Shown one piece after another: positions 1 to 5,420 of a stretch of 8,063 nt of DNA (the first letter of the stretch is position 1; the number at the start of each line of letters is the position of its first letter). The position numbers and the translations under genes are program-made. Origin of the DNA: Methanosarcinales archaeon. GTDB taxonomy: Archaea > Halobacteriota > Methanosarcinia > Methanosarcinales > Methanocomedenaceae. The notes under the pieces are model-generated. The model made no database searches and was not told where the DNA came from. It was given only the letters and a program-made list of their open reading frames with translations. The stretch is taken from assembly GCA_030638625.1 (NCBI GenBank), contig DAOWEE010000378.1:1-8063 (forward strand). The letters run 5' to 3'.

Positions 1-882
1 ATCGAGGAGGCCGGGATACACAGCGGGGATTCAGCCTGCGTGATACCGGCCCAGTCCCTTGGAAATTATGTGCTGGATACGGTCAGGGACTATGTGAGGC
101 GCATTGCCCTTGGGCTGCGGGTTAAGGGCATCCTGAACATCCAGATGGCTTACAAGAACCGGGTGGTGTATGTGCTGGAGGCGAATCCCCGAAGCAGCCG
201 TACCATTCCCTTCGTATCTAAGGCAGTGGGCCTGCCGATGGCCAAGATTGCGGCTAAGGCCATGATGGGCATATCACTAAAGGAACAGGGATTTTTGGAC
301 GAACCTGTGCCCAGGAATGTGTCTGTGAAAGAGGTGTTGTTACCCTTTGATAAACTACCGGGAGCTGACCCGCTGCTCAGTCCTGAGATGCGCAGTACCG
401 GAGAGGTCATGGGTGTGGATTATAGTTTCGGGCTGGCTTTCTTTAAGGCAGAAATGGCAGCTGACAATGCACTGCCCCTGCATGGTAAGGTGTTCATGTC
501 CATCAGGGACCAGGATAAGCCTGCCCTGATGCAGGTGGCCAGGAAGATGGTGGATGCAGGACTGGAACTGATTGCCACCAGTGGCACTGCACAGTACCTG
601 TCAGGCAAGGGTATCGATGTCACAGCAATAAAGAAAGTGCATGAGGGCAGTCCAAATGTAATTGACATGATTCGTACCGATGAGGTGGGCCTGATAATCA
701 ACACCCCAACCGGCAAGACGACCCGCAAGGACGGACAGCGGATACGCCGGGCTGCAGTGGACTATGAAGTGCCGTATATCACCACCATATGGGCAGCAAT
801 GGCGGCGTCCGATGCCATTGAGGCCATGAAAAGGGGCGAGTTGACCACCAAGAGTATAGGTGAGTATCACTTGGAGATGTGA
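1..882 (+). CDS. carB: Carbamoyl-phosphate synthase large subunit, C-terminal part (5' end outside window)
   Basis: Makes carbamoyl phosphate from bicarbonate, ammonia (from glutamine via CarA) and 2 ATP, for pyrimidine and arginine synthesis; cytoplasmic. The reading frame is open from base 1, so the gene starts outside the window; a GTG at 40 is only an internal Val codon. The visible 293 residues begin with the family signature IEEAGIHSGDSACVIP, followed by the end of the second ATP-grasp domain with the metal/ATP motif EANPRSSRT (about residues 60-68). The C-terminal MGS-like allosteric domain spans about 160-293: it has the IATSGTA loop, the Lys of IKKVHEG and the Asn of IINTPTG, positions that in E. 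coli CarB lie in the nucleotide effector site. The full family length is about 1,070 residues. The stop is followed after 4 bases by the flavoprotein gene, so they probably share a transcript. Assignment is very secure. Confidence 0.97.
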   Translation: MEEAGIHSGDSACVIPAQSLGNYVLDTVRDYVRRIALGLRVKGILNIQMAYKNRVVYVLEANPRSSRTIPFVSKAVGLPMAKIAAKAMMGISLKEQGFLDEPVPRNVSVKEVLLPFDKLPGADPLLSPEMRSTGEVMGVDYSFGLAFFKAEMAADNALPLHGKVFMSIRDQDKPALMQVARKMVDAGLELIATSGTAQYLSGKGIDVTAIKKVHEGSPNVIDMIRTDEVGLIINTPTGKTTRKDGQRIRRAAVDYEVPYITTIWAAMAASDAIEAMKRGELTTKSIGEYHLEM

Positions 883-886
883 AAAT

Positions 887-1420
887 ATGAAAATACTGGC
901 ATTAATGGGCAGCCCCAGGAAAGAGGGAAATACCGACATTCTGGTAGATACAGTGCTAAGCGGTGCAAAGTCAGCCGGGCATCAGGGCGAGAAACTTCAC
1001 CTGTATGACCTCAACCTGCTGCCGTGCATTGATTGCCGAAACTGCAAGAACGGTGACAAGGTATGTACCAGGGACGACGACATGCGGGATATCTATCCTA
1101 AGATTGAGGGCGCGGATGTGATATTGTTCGGCACGCCCCTGTACTGGTACGGGCCGTCAGGTCCCATGAAACTGCTTATGGACCGGCTGCTGCCTTACAG
1201 CGAAACCGAAACACTGAAAGGGAAACGGGCGGTGCTGGTCATTCCTTCTGCTGAAGGAGCTGGTGCCTGTGAGCCGGTTGTTACCATGTTCAGGCTGTCG
1301 CTGGACTACCTGGGTGTGGGTATTGCAGATGTATTGCTGCCAACGGCTTACGAGCGGGGAGAGATTTCAAGTAATAATGAAGAGCTGGAACAGGCCAGGG
1401 AAATAGGGGCTTCTCTGTAG
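887..1420 (+). CDS. Iron-sulfur flavoprotein (Isf family, flavodoxin-like NAD(P)H:FMN reductase fold)
   Basis: A 177-residue flavodoxin-fold protein. The N-terminus MKILALMGSPRKEGNTD is the FMN phosphate-binding loop of the NADPH-dependent FMN reductase/Isf superfamily, and FGTPLYWYGPSGPMKLLMDR (about 85-104) is the second flavin-binding loop. C47, C50, C53 and C60 form C-x2-C-x2-C-x6-C, the compact cysteine motif of Methanosarcina-type Isf, which holds a 4Fe-4S cluster and passes electrons from ferredoxin to acceptors such as O2 or H2O2. I chose ATG 887, not the in-frame GTG at 860 inside carB, because the protein then begins exactly at the family N-terminus and GGAG at 873-876 is a ribosome binding site. 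It lies 4 bases after carB, so it is probably co-transcribed with it. The natural acceptor cannot be told; an oxidative-stress role is inferred from the family. Confidence 0.88.
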   Translation: MKILALMGSPRKEGNTDILVDTVLSGAKSAGHQGEKLHLYDLNLLPCIDCRNCKNGDKVCTRDDDMRDIYPKIEGADVILFGTPLYWYGPSGPMKLLMDRLLPYSETETLKGKRAVLVIPSAEGAGACEPVVTMFRLSLDYLGVGIADVLLPTAYERGEISSNNEELEQAREIGASL

Positions 1421-1440
1421 TCTTGTTTAATTTTTATTGG
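1421..1440 (+). terminator. T-rich terminator after the carB-flavoprotein pair
   Basis: Directly after the flavoprotein stop the + strand is T-rich (TTTAATTTTTATT, about 1427-1439) without a GC hairpin. Archaeal RNA polymerase can stop at such oligo-T tracts. Position supports termination here before the next regulatory region, but the call rests on base composition only. Confidence 0.4.
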
Positions 1441-1452
1441 CTTCGTTATTCC

Positions 1453-1510
1453 AAAATTGTCGGTTGAATCTGACAATTTTAGTACTAAATTGTCGTTTAT
1501 GTCTGACAAT
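1453..1510. promoter_or_regulatory. Four-half-site inverted repeat array (TTGTC / GACAA), candidate operator
   Basis: Two inverted repeats stand in tandem. The first has 9-base perfect arms AAAATTGTC (1453-1461) and GACAATTTT (1472-1480); the second has 6-base arms ATTGTC (1489-1494) and GACAAT (1505-1510). Both have a spacer of exactly 10 bases, with partial agreement (TCT before GACAA in both), and the TTGTC starts are 33 bases apart, about three helical turns. The inner arms also pair around the palindrome TAGTACTA, so the half-sites alternate TTGTC, GACAA, TTGTC, GACAA. It lies 87 bases before the start of the two-helix membrane protein. A cooperative dimeric repressor or activator is inferred; no regulator gene is adjacent. 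RNA hairpins are the alternative, but no T-run follows. Confidence 0.55.
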
Positions 1511-1540
1511 CTACCAATTACAGCCTCCACATTGCATTTC

Positions 1541-1564
1541 AAATACTGCAATCCCTAAATACTG
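1541..1564 (+). repeat. Short direct repeat AAATACTG in presumed promoter
   Basis: AAATACTG occurs at 1541-1548 and again at 1557-1564, a 16-base period, between the inverted repeat array and the start codon of the membrane protein. Either copy contains an AAATAC core that could serve as a weak TATA element. With so few bases this could be chance. Confidence 0.25.
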
Positions 1565-1596
1565 TTAAAAGAATGAAGGGGTGGAGTGATTCAACC

Positions 1597-1986
1597 ATGC
1601 CCATTACCAGATTTATACCAAAACAAAAACGCATGTCTACGCACTTAGGCGGAATGCTGATACTGGTCAGCGAGACCATGTTCCTGTTCTCAATGCTGAA
1701 TTTCGTACTGGTGACCAGGATACAGTACTACAACCCAGGCGATGCATACATGCGCCAGTTATTCCCCAACTACCTGCTGTTCCTTGGAGCCCTGGCTGCC
1801 GGGGCACTGCTGGCTATGATATTGGTGTACATGTTCATCCTGCCCAGTAAAATGGTCTTCTCACAGCAGCAGGCAGTAAAGGATGAGCGGAGTCCCACCT
1901 ATAACCTGCTCACGCAAATGCACAGTGAACTTGGTGAACTCAGAAAAGAAGTTGATGGTCTTCGACAGGTGATAGATAAGGTTTAA
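1597..1986 (+). CDS. Small two-helix membrane protein with C-terminal coiled coil, function unknown
   Basis: A 129-residue protein I do not recognise. Counted from the start chosen here, a basic N-terminus (RFIPKQKR) precedes two hydrophobic helices, about residues 19-40 (GMLILVSETMFLFSMLNFVL) and 59-83 (YLLFLGALAAGALLAMILVYM), joined by a short polar loop with YYNPGDAYM. The tail, about 90-129, is hydrophilic with heptad-like Leu/Met spacing (LLTQMHSELGELRKEVDGL), so a cytoplasmic coiled coil and self-association are likely. I prefer ATG 1597 to the upstream ATG at 1573 because GGAGTGA (1583-1589) ends 7 bases before it. The gene stands alone between the half-site array and the tRNA. Its job is unknown; an accessory membrane anchor or a small stress-responsive membrane protein are only guesses. 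Confidence 0.75.
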   Translation: MPITRFIPKQKRMSTHLGGMLILVSETMFLFSMLNFVLVTRIQYYNPGDAYMRQLFPNYLLFLGALAAGALLAMILVYMFILPSKMVFSQQQAVKDERSPTYNLLTQMHSELGELRKEVDGLRQVIDKV

Positions 1987-2011
1987 GACAATTGGATAGA
2001 ATAAGAAGTTC

Positions 2012-2036
2012 GCTCACCGTATGATGTAAGGCGAGC
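2012..2036 (+). other. Imperfect hairpin just before the tRNA
   Basis: GCTCACC (2012-2018) can pair with GGCGAGC (2030-2036) except for one A/C mismatch, leaving an 11-base loop. It ends 3 bases before the tRNA 5' end, so it could be part of the tRNA leader or terminate the membrane protein transcript, but no T-run follows. Low confidence. Confidence 0.25.
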
Positions 2037-2039
2037 AGT

Positions 2040-2111
2040 GTCCCGATAGGGTAGCGGATATCCTTGAAGCTTGCGGAGCTTTAGACCCGGGTTCGAGTCC
2101 CGGTCGGGACG
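2040..2111 (+). tRNA. tRNA-Arg, anticodon GCG
   Basis: All four arms fold: acceptor GTCCCGA (2040-2046) with TCGGGAC (2104-2110), discriminator G at 2111; D arm GGGT/TCCT with G10-U25 and a loop carrying A14, GG and A21; anticodon stem GAAGC (2066-2070)/GCTTT (2078-2082) with a 7-base loop TTGCGGA; T arm CCGGG/CCCGG around TTCGAGT. The anticodon is GCG at 2073-2075, reading CGC and CGU arginine codons. No intron is present and no CCA is encoded, as in many archaea. The sequence is 72 bases including the discriminator. Every invariant loop base I checked is present, so it should be functional. Confidence 0.93.
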
Positions 2112-2125
2112 TCTTATTATTAATA
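2112..2125 (+). terminator. T-rich 3' flank of tRNA-Arg
   Basis: The 14 bases between the tRNA and the convergent reductase gene are nearly all T and A (TCTTATTATTAATA), as commonly seen at tRNA 3' ends in archaea. No stem is present, so this is a composition-based call. Confidence 0.35.
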
Positions 2126-2623
2126 TTATTTAAGCAAAAACTTCTCGAAGCGCTCTTTCTTTGCCTTGCAGATGGGGCACTGTGCAGGCGGCTCGGCCCT
2201 TGCGGCAAGGTACCCGCAAACCGTACAACGCCAGACTGAGATTTTCTCGCTGCCTTCTTCCACTGTCATATCCAAATCCTCTCCTTTACCCAGTATCTTC
2301 TCCACAGGACGCCGTTCAGGAATCGGTAGGTGGGGTTTTTTGCTGCTTATCCAGTCTTCGGTCACATATAATGTGCAGTAGCAACACCCGAAATCCTCAA
2401 GGTCCGGGTCACGGTAGTCGCATGGACAGATGATATCCATGTCATCAGCCAGGGTTCCTGAGGCCAGCCGGCATGGGCATGAGCGGTATCCATAACGTTT
2501 TTCGTTCTCGATGAGGCCGATAAGCAGGTCTTCAAGTATGACCTTATCGGACTGCAGGATATATCCGTCCTCGTCGGCCAGCTGCTTTAATTCCCTGTAC
2601 AGAGCCTCTGTATCTTTATTCAT
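2126..2623 (-). CDS. Ferredoxin:thioredoxin reductase-type disulfide reductase with C-terminal rubredoxin domain
   Basis: Takes one-electron equivalents from ferredoxin and reduces a protein disulfide, using a 4Fe-4S cluster beside a redox-active disulfide. The 165-residue protein has the FTR catalytic-subunit motifs CPCR (C49, C51), CPC (C66, C68) and CYC (C81, C83). By alignment to plant/cyanobacterial FTR, C51 and C83 form the active disulfide and C49, C66, C68, C81 hold the cluster; the usual CHC histidine is Tyr82, and an extra Cys (C80) sits beside the cluster ligand. About 130-165 is a rubredoxin-like knuckle domain with C133-x2-C136 and C149-x2-C152. This fusion is known from Methanosarcina ferredoxin:disulfide reductase, which reduces NrdH for class III ribonucleotide reductase. 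Its ATG overlaps the redoxin stop (ATGA), implying coupled translation and partnership with that redoxin. Confidence 0.92.
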   Translation of the reverse strand: MNKDTEALYRELKQLADEDGYILQSDKVILEDLLIGLIENEKRYGYRSCPCRLASGTLADDMDIICPCDYRDPDLEDFGCCYCTLYVTEDWISSKKPHLPIPERRPVEKILGKGEDLDMTVEEGSEKISVWRCTVCGYLAARAEPPAQCPICKAKKERFEKFLLK

Positions 2624-2868
2624 AGTCCCAACGCCCTATCTATTTTCTCTCTATCATGACCCACTATTACCACCCCGTTTATCACTGCTGTGGGAAAACT
2701 GATAGATGGGTTCAATTCCATTATCTTCAATAGTGCTTCTTCCCTTTCGCTCCCTGATAATTTATCCACGTCGACATAATCAAATTCATAGCCGTTATCC
2801 CTGAGATACTTTTTCAGGGCCTTGCAGTACACACATGTACTCAATGTGTAAAGTTGGATACTGGTCAT
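2620..2868 (-). CDS. Glutaredoxin/NrdH-like redoxin
   Basis: An 82-residue thioredoxin-fold protein that carries electrons as a dithiol. The active site is C12-V-Y-C15 after the first strand (IQLYTLSTC); the cis-proline is P59 in SFPT, followed by the family end motif GHDREKIDRAL. Length and motifs fit small glutaredoxin/NrdH proteins rather than thioredoxin, which has WCGPC. It is first in a two-gene operon: the stop TGA overlaps the ATG of the FTR-type reductase. In Methanosarcina barkeri the corresponding reductase reduces a NrdH-type redoxin that feeds class III ribonucleotide reductase, so this protein is the likely substrate of its neighbour; no ribonucleotide reductase is in the window. 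GGGGGAG at 2880-2886 (read on the - strand) is a strong but rather distant ribosome binding site, 11 bases before the ATG. Confidence 0.88.
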   Translation of the reverse strand: MTSIQLYTLSTCVYCKALKKYLRDNGYEFDYVDVDKLSGSEREEALLKIMELNPSISFPTAVINGVVIVGHDREKIDRALGL

Positions 2869-2930
2869 GGTTAATGAAACTCCCCCAATGATTTGAACCC
2901 GATTCTACTTTAGCGTTAGATGTCATTACC

Positions 2931-2940
2931 TATTTATTTT
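2931..2940 (-). promoter_or_regulatory. Possible TATA box for the redoxin-reductase operon
   Basis: On the - strand AAAATAAATA lies about 62 bases before the redoxin ATG. An archaeal start about 25 bases downstream would leave a leader of roughly 40 bases that includes the GGGGGAG site. It overlaps the last codons of the upstream membrane protein gene. Composition-based and unproven. Confidence 0.3.
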
Positions 2941-3674
2941 ACTACTGGGGAAGCTTCCATGTCAAATGGGTTGGTCCTCATGGCAAGTGAGAACAGGTAG
3001 GGATAATTGCCCTGCAAGTGTTCCATGTAGTCAAGCCAGGAGTTGACAAGTAGGGTATATGCACGCTTTATGTCACCGGCCAAGTGTTCAATGTCGGTAT
3101 CCGGCAATTGATTAACATCCTCCCTGCTGGCCAGTTCTTCAGTGAGGTGGAATACTGCCCTGAGCAGTTCTGTGAAGGATTCATGTTCAAGCAGGATGGG
3201 GTTTTCCAGCAACCTTACCATGAAATCCCTCTTCCCCACAAGGAAATCGCGCAGTTCAACCAGATCTATTTGTGACATATCAACACTGAATTCGTAATTC
3301 CTCAGGTGTTTGTCAGCACTGGAGAAATCCTTGTCTGACCAGTCACCTGTCACTATGAGCCCTTCTTTGATTTTGTCCAGATCTGGGTCGTGGTCTGAAA
3401 AGCGGGTGAGCAGTCTTGTTCCGACCTCGCTGAAGAAGGCTCCTATGACCATGTTGAGTTTTTCCAGCCTGTTGTGTTTTTCTTTTCTGTCAAGCAGTTG
3501 GTGTATTATCAGGGTCACCAGCAAAACTTCGATGGGAACAAAGGCGATGTCTCCTATCAGGTAGATAAAGATGTGGTGGACGTCATGGAAGATTAAGTAG
3601 TGTGCGAAATACCAGAGTGCTGATAATATGACCAATGCCATGCCGAATAGGAGTTGCCATTTGATGTGTTTCAT
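2934..3674 (-). CDS. Conserved two-helix membrane protein with cytoplasmic helical domain, function unknown
   Basis: A 246-residue protein without a name I can give. Two hydrophobic segments near the N-terminus, about 8-27 (LLFGMALVILSALWYF) and 34-60 (HIFIYLIGDIAFVPIEVLLV), are joined by a His-rich turn (HDVHHI). The block YFAHYLIFHDVHHIFIYLIG resembles N-termini of hypothetical membrane proteins that I recall from methanogens and some bacteria. Residues 61-246 are soluble, charged and mostly helical, beginning with a basic stretch (DRKEKHNRLEK) that probably lies inside; no catalytic motif is visible. ATG 3674 is preceded by GGTGA about 9 bases upstream. It lies 40 bases downstream of the antitoxin-like gene on the same strand, so the two could share a message, though their functions need not be linked. 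Confidence 0.7.
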   Translation of the reverse strand: MKHIKWQLLFGMALVILSALWYFAHYLIFHDVHHIFIYLIGDIAFVPIEVLLVTLIIHQLLDRKEKHNRLEKLNMVIGAFFSEVGTRLLTRFSDHDPDLDKIKEGLIVTGDWSDKDFSSADKHLRNYEFSVDMSQIDLVELRDFLVGKRDFMVRLLENPILLEHESFTELLRAVFHLTEELASREDVNQLPDTDIEHLAGDIKRAYTLLVNSWLDYMEHLQGNYPYLFSLAMRTNPFDMEASPVVK

Positions 3675-3714
3675 GGAATATGTTCACCACTCTATCAACT
3701 TACAGTAAAACTCA

Positions 3715-3906
3715 TTAAATTTCATCCAGCGTGACGAATATTTCCTTTTCCACTAAGTGTTTATATTGGTGTTCCATGAATTCCCCATAGTCCACCTCAT
3801 CCAATAAGTGCTGGAGAATATCGTTGTATGTCTCACCTTTTAAACCATAGGTTTTCAATCTGTTTCGAATTGATTTTGCTACAGGAATAGTGGTTATTTC
3901 AGCCAT
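3715..3906 (-). CDS. Small antitoxin-like protein, no adjacent toxin
   Basis: A 63-residue acidic protein starting MAEITTIPVAKSIRNRLKTYG. The layout resembles the many short archaeal antitoxin-like proteins of the DUF7557 kind: a strand with TTIPV, a helix with SIRNRLK, the turn KGETYNDIL (family pattern GETYDEII) and an acidic C-terminal helix ending in FVTLDEI. Such proteins often precede a RelE/ParE or VapC toxin. I chose ATG 3906 because it begins at the conserved N-terminus and has GTGA just upstream; an in-frame GTG at 3915 would add three residues. No toxin follows: the next gene downstream is the two-helix membrane protein 40 bases on, and upstream is non-coding. It may be an orphan antitoxin or a DNA-binding protein with another role. 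The gene call is fair, the function call tentative. Confidence 0.6.
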   Translation of the reverse strand: MAEITTIPVAKSIRNRLKTYGLKGETYNDILQHLLDEVDYGEFMEHQYKHLVEKEIFVTLDEI

Positions 3907-4198
3907 TATATTCACTTATAACAGTTATTAAAGTTATCAGTATTTGATAGCTTTGAATGCAAATAAAGTTGAGAGATTCGGGTTGCAAGACACTGCTCGT
4001 ATGTTGTTTCTTCTCTCACCGGAACGATAAATATTTGGGATATTCACCAATGCAAATACACACCGCAACATTTACTCATATCTTGCATACCGCATTTGCA
4101 CATGAACAATGAATCCAAAACAACCTTCCTAAAAAAAAGGGTTCTATCAGTCGTTTTGGGTAAAATCAATGTATGGGACAATATAATTTCACAGACAC
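3907..4198. other. AT-rich non-coding spacer with repeated ATGCAAAT motif
   Basis: About 290 bases without a credible gene. AATGCAAATA occurs at 3956-3965, ATGCAAATA at 4050-4058, and the reverse, ATTTGCA, at 4094-4100. TGAGAGA (3970-3976) and TCTCTCA (4012-4018) form a perfect 7-base inverted repeat 35 bases apart. The left end should carry the promoter of the antitoxin-like gene; the right end holds the terminator of the oxidoreductase at 4131-4138. A small RNA is possible but I see no strong structure. Confidence 0.35.
4131..4138 (-). terminator. Oligo-T terminator after the flavin oxidoreductase
   Basis: Eight A in a row on the + strand give T8 on the - strand, about 60 bases after the oxidoreductase stop. 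Archaeal transcription stops efficiently at such runs even without a hairpin. Confidence 0.5.
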
Positions 4199-5272
4199 TC
4201 ATCTACCTAAATTGCACCGAACCCCGCTCTCATCAAAACACCCGTTACACGAAGTACATTCAGCCTCATGCACACCCTCCCTGAACTTCACAACCAAATC
4301 AGGCTCCCTGATAAAAGGCCTGCTCACCGACACCATATCAGCATAACCCCCCTCAAGCATCTCCTCCATCACAGCCCTGGACCTCATGCCCCCAACCAGC
4401 ATCACAGGGATGTCCACAGCCTGTTTTATCATCCGGGCATAATCCCTGAAATACGCCTCCATTTCAGGCGAATTGACCGCCCGCCTGGACATCACCTCAC
4501 CAGCTTCCATTATCCCGCCACTAACTTCGATGGCGCATACTCCTGCCCGCTCCAGCGCCACAGCAATCTCCACACACTCAGGCGCATCCAGACCCTTATT
4601 CCCAAACCCATCCGTAGCATTCATCTTCACCATTATCGGGAAGTCATCACCCACCAGCTCCCGGGCGCGCCTGATAATCTCTAAAATGATGCGCGTACGG
4701 TTCTCCACTGACCCGCCCCATTCATCAGTACGCCGGTTAGTGTAGGGTGAGATGAAACTACTGAGCAAAAAGCCGTGTGCCACATGAAGCTGCGCCGCAT
4801 CAAAACCTGCTTCCTGCGCCCGGCGCACTGCCTGGGCAAAATCCTCGATGGTCCCCAGTATCTGCTCTTCGGTCATGGCCTGGGGCATCTTTCCGGATGA
4901 TGAGTCCTTAACTGCCGAGGGCGCCATGGTCTGTGGATACTCTGGCGTGACCAGGGCCTGCCTGCCGCCGTGGACGACCTGTAGTGAAATCTTGCCGCCG
5001 TATTTGTGCACCCGCTCGGTTATCTGCCTGTATGGTCCGATAAACCTGTCATCGTAGATGCCCTGCTGGCGCTTACTGCTCTTACCTGCCGGATTCACGT
5101 AGGAATAGCCTGATATGATGAGACCGACTTCGTACTTTGCCAGTTCCTCGTACATGTCGCCGATGGCTGGTGTGGGTGTGCCGTCGTCCTCTGCCAGCCA
5201 TTCGTGGGTGGCTGAGCGCACGAACCTGTTGGAGATGTGAAGTCCATTAATGTTTATGGGTTCAAAGAACAT
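4199..5272 (-). CDS. Old Yellow Enzyme family NADH:flavin oxidoreductase with C-terminal cysteine cluster
   Basis: FMN-dependent TIM-barrel ene-reductase of 357 residues, cytoplasmic, reducing activated C=C bonds or another electrophile with NAD(P)H. Visible are the N-terminal NRFVRSATHEWLAEDDG, the flavin-contacting LQVVHGG (Q98, H101), the substrate-binding pair H163/H166 in LHVAHGFLLSSFISPY, the signature TNRRTDEWGGSVENR (178-192), and the phosphate-binding VGGM and SVSRPFIREPDL (315-326) near the end. The tail has C339-x2-C342-x2-C345-x7-C353, resembling the 4Fe-4S ligands of 2,4-dienoyl-CoA reductase, but the FAD/NAD domain that follows in that enzyme is missing, so electrons must come from another protein or directly from NAD(P)H. 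ATG 5272 has GGATGAT 6 bases upstream. It stands alone with its own promoter region and T8 terminator. The substrate is unknown. Confidence 0.9.
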   Translation of the reverse strand: MFFEPININGLHISNRFVRSATHEWLAEDDGTPTPAIGDMYEELAKYEVGLIISGYSYVNPAGKSSKRQQGIYDDRFIGPYRQITERVHKYGGKISLQVVHGGRQALVTPEYPQTMAPSAVKDSSSGKMPQAMTEEQILGTIEDFAQAVRRAQEAGFDAAQLHVAHGFLLSSFISPYTNRRTDEWGGSVENRTRIILEIIRRARELVGDDFPIMVKMNATDGFGNKGLDAPECVEIAVALERAGVCAIEVSGGIMEAGEVMSRRAVNSPEMEAYFRDYARMIKQAVDIPVMLVGGMRSRAVMEEMLEGGYADMVSVSRPFIREPDLVVKFREGVHEAECTSCNGCFDESGVRCNLGR

Positions 5273-5296
5273 GAAAAATCATCCTTATCTGTTTTC

Positions 5297-5327
5297 CCGG
5301 ACAATCCGGTTAAACATATAGGACAAT
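5297..5327 (-). promoter_or_regulatory. Candidate promoter and operator of the flavin oxidoreductase
   Basis: Read on the - strand, CCTATATGTTT (about 5313-5323) is a reasonable TATA element about 45 bases before the ATG. Downstream of it, near the expected transcription start, CCGGA (5297-5301) and TCCGG (5305-5309) form a 5-base inverted repeat around CAA. GGACAAT occurs at 5299-5305 and 5321-5327, 22 bases apart (two helical turns). Repression of this promoter by an unknown factor is inferred. Confidence 0.35.
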
Positions 5328-5372
5328 ACTCAATTAAAAACCCAATGGAACTTGCTATGACGCGGTTAATAA

Positions 5373-5390
5373 AAGTCTAAAAATAGACTT
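5373..5390 (-). terminator. Stem-loop terminator of the cbiM-cbiN-like operon
   Basis: AAGTCTA (5373-5379) and TAGACTT (5384-5390) form a perfect 7-base stem with a 4-base loop. On the - strand the stem is followed by TTATTAA, and it lies about 40 bases after the stop of the PDGLE protein, so it fits an operon terminator. A neighbouring palindrome TTAATTT-CT-AAATTAA (5389-5404) overlaps its edge. Confidence 0.5.
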
Positions 5391-5420
5391 AATTTCTAAA
5401 TTAAATTGAGAAATAGTAAT

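Noticed and set aside
860..886. GTG 860 as an upstream start for the flavoprotein
   Set aside because: It lies inside carB, adds nine residues with no family resemblance, and ATG 887 begins exactly at the conserved N-terminus with a GGAG site upstream.
420..939. Antisense reading frames over carB and the start of the flavoprotein
   Set aside because: Both are fully explained by the codon structure of the conserved genes on the + strand.
2021..2027. ATGATGT before the tRNA as a C box of a C/D guide RNA
   Set aside because: It matches the C box in 6 of 7 bases, but no CTGA D box or C'/D' pair stands at a proper distance before the tRNA begins.
2014..2208. Small - strand reading frame running through the tRNA
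   Set aside because: It overlaps the whole tRNA and the end of the reductase gene, has low-complexity composition and no family features.
3715..3906. Complete toxin-antitoxin module
   Set aside because: Only the antitoxin-like half is present; neither flank encodes a RelE, ParE, VapC or HEPN-like protein.
4268..4745. Two + strand reading frames of 90-138 codons inside the flavin oxidoreductase
   Set aside because: They are antisense to a gene with clear conserved motifs, and are His/Pro/Ser-rich as expected of a shadow frame.
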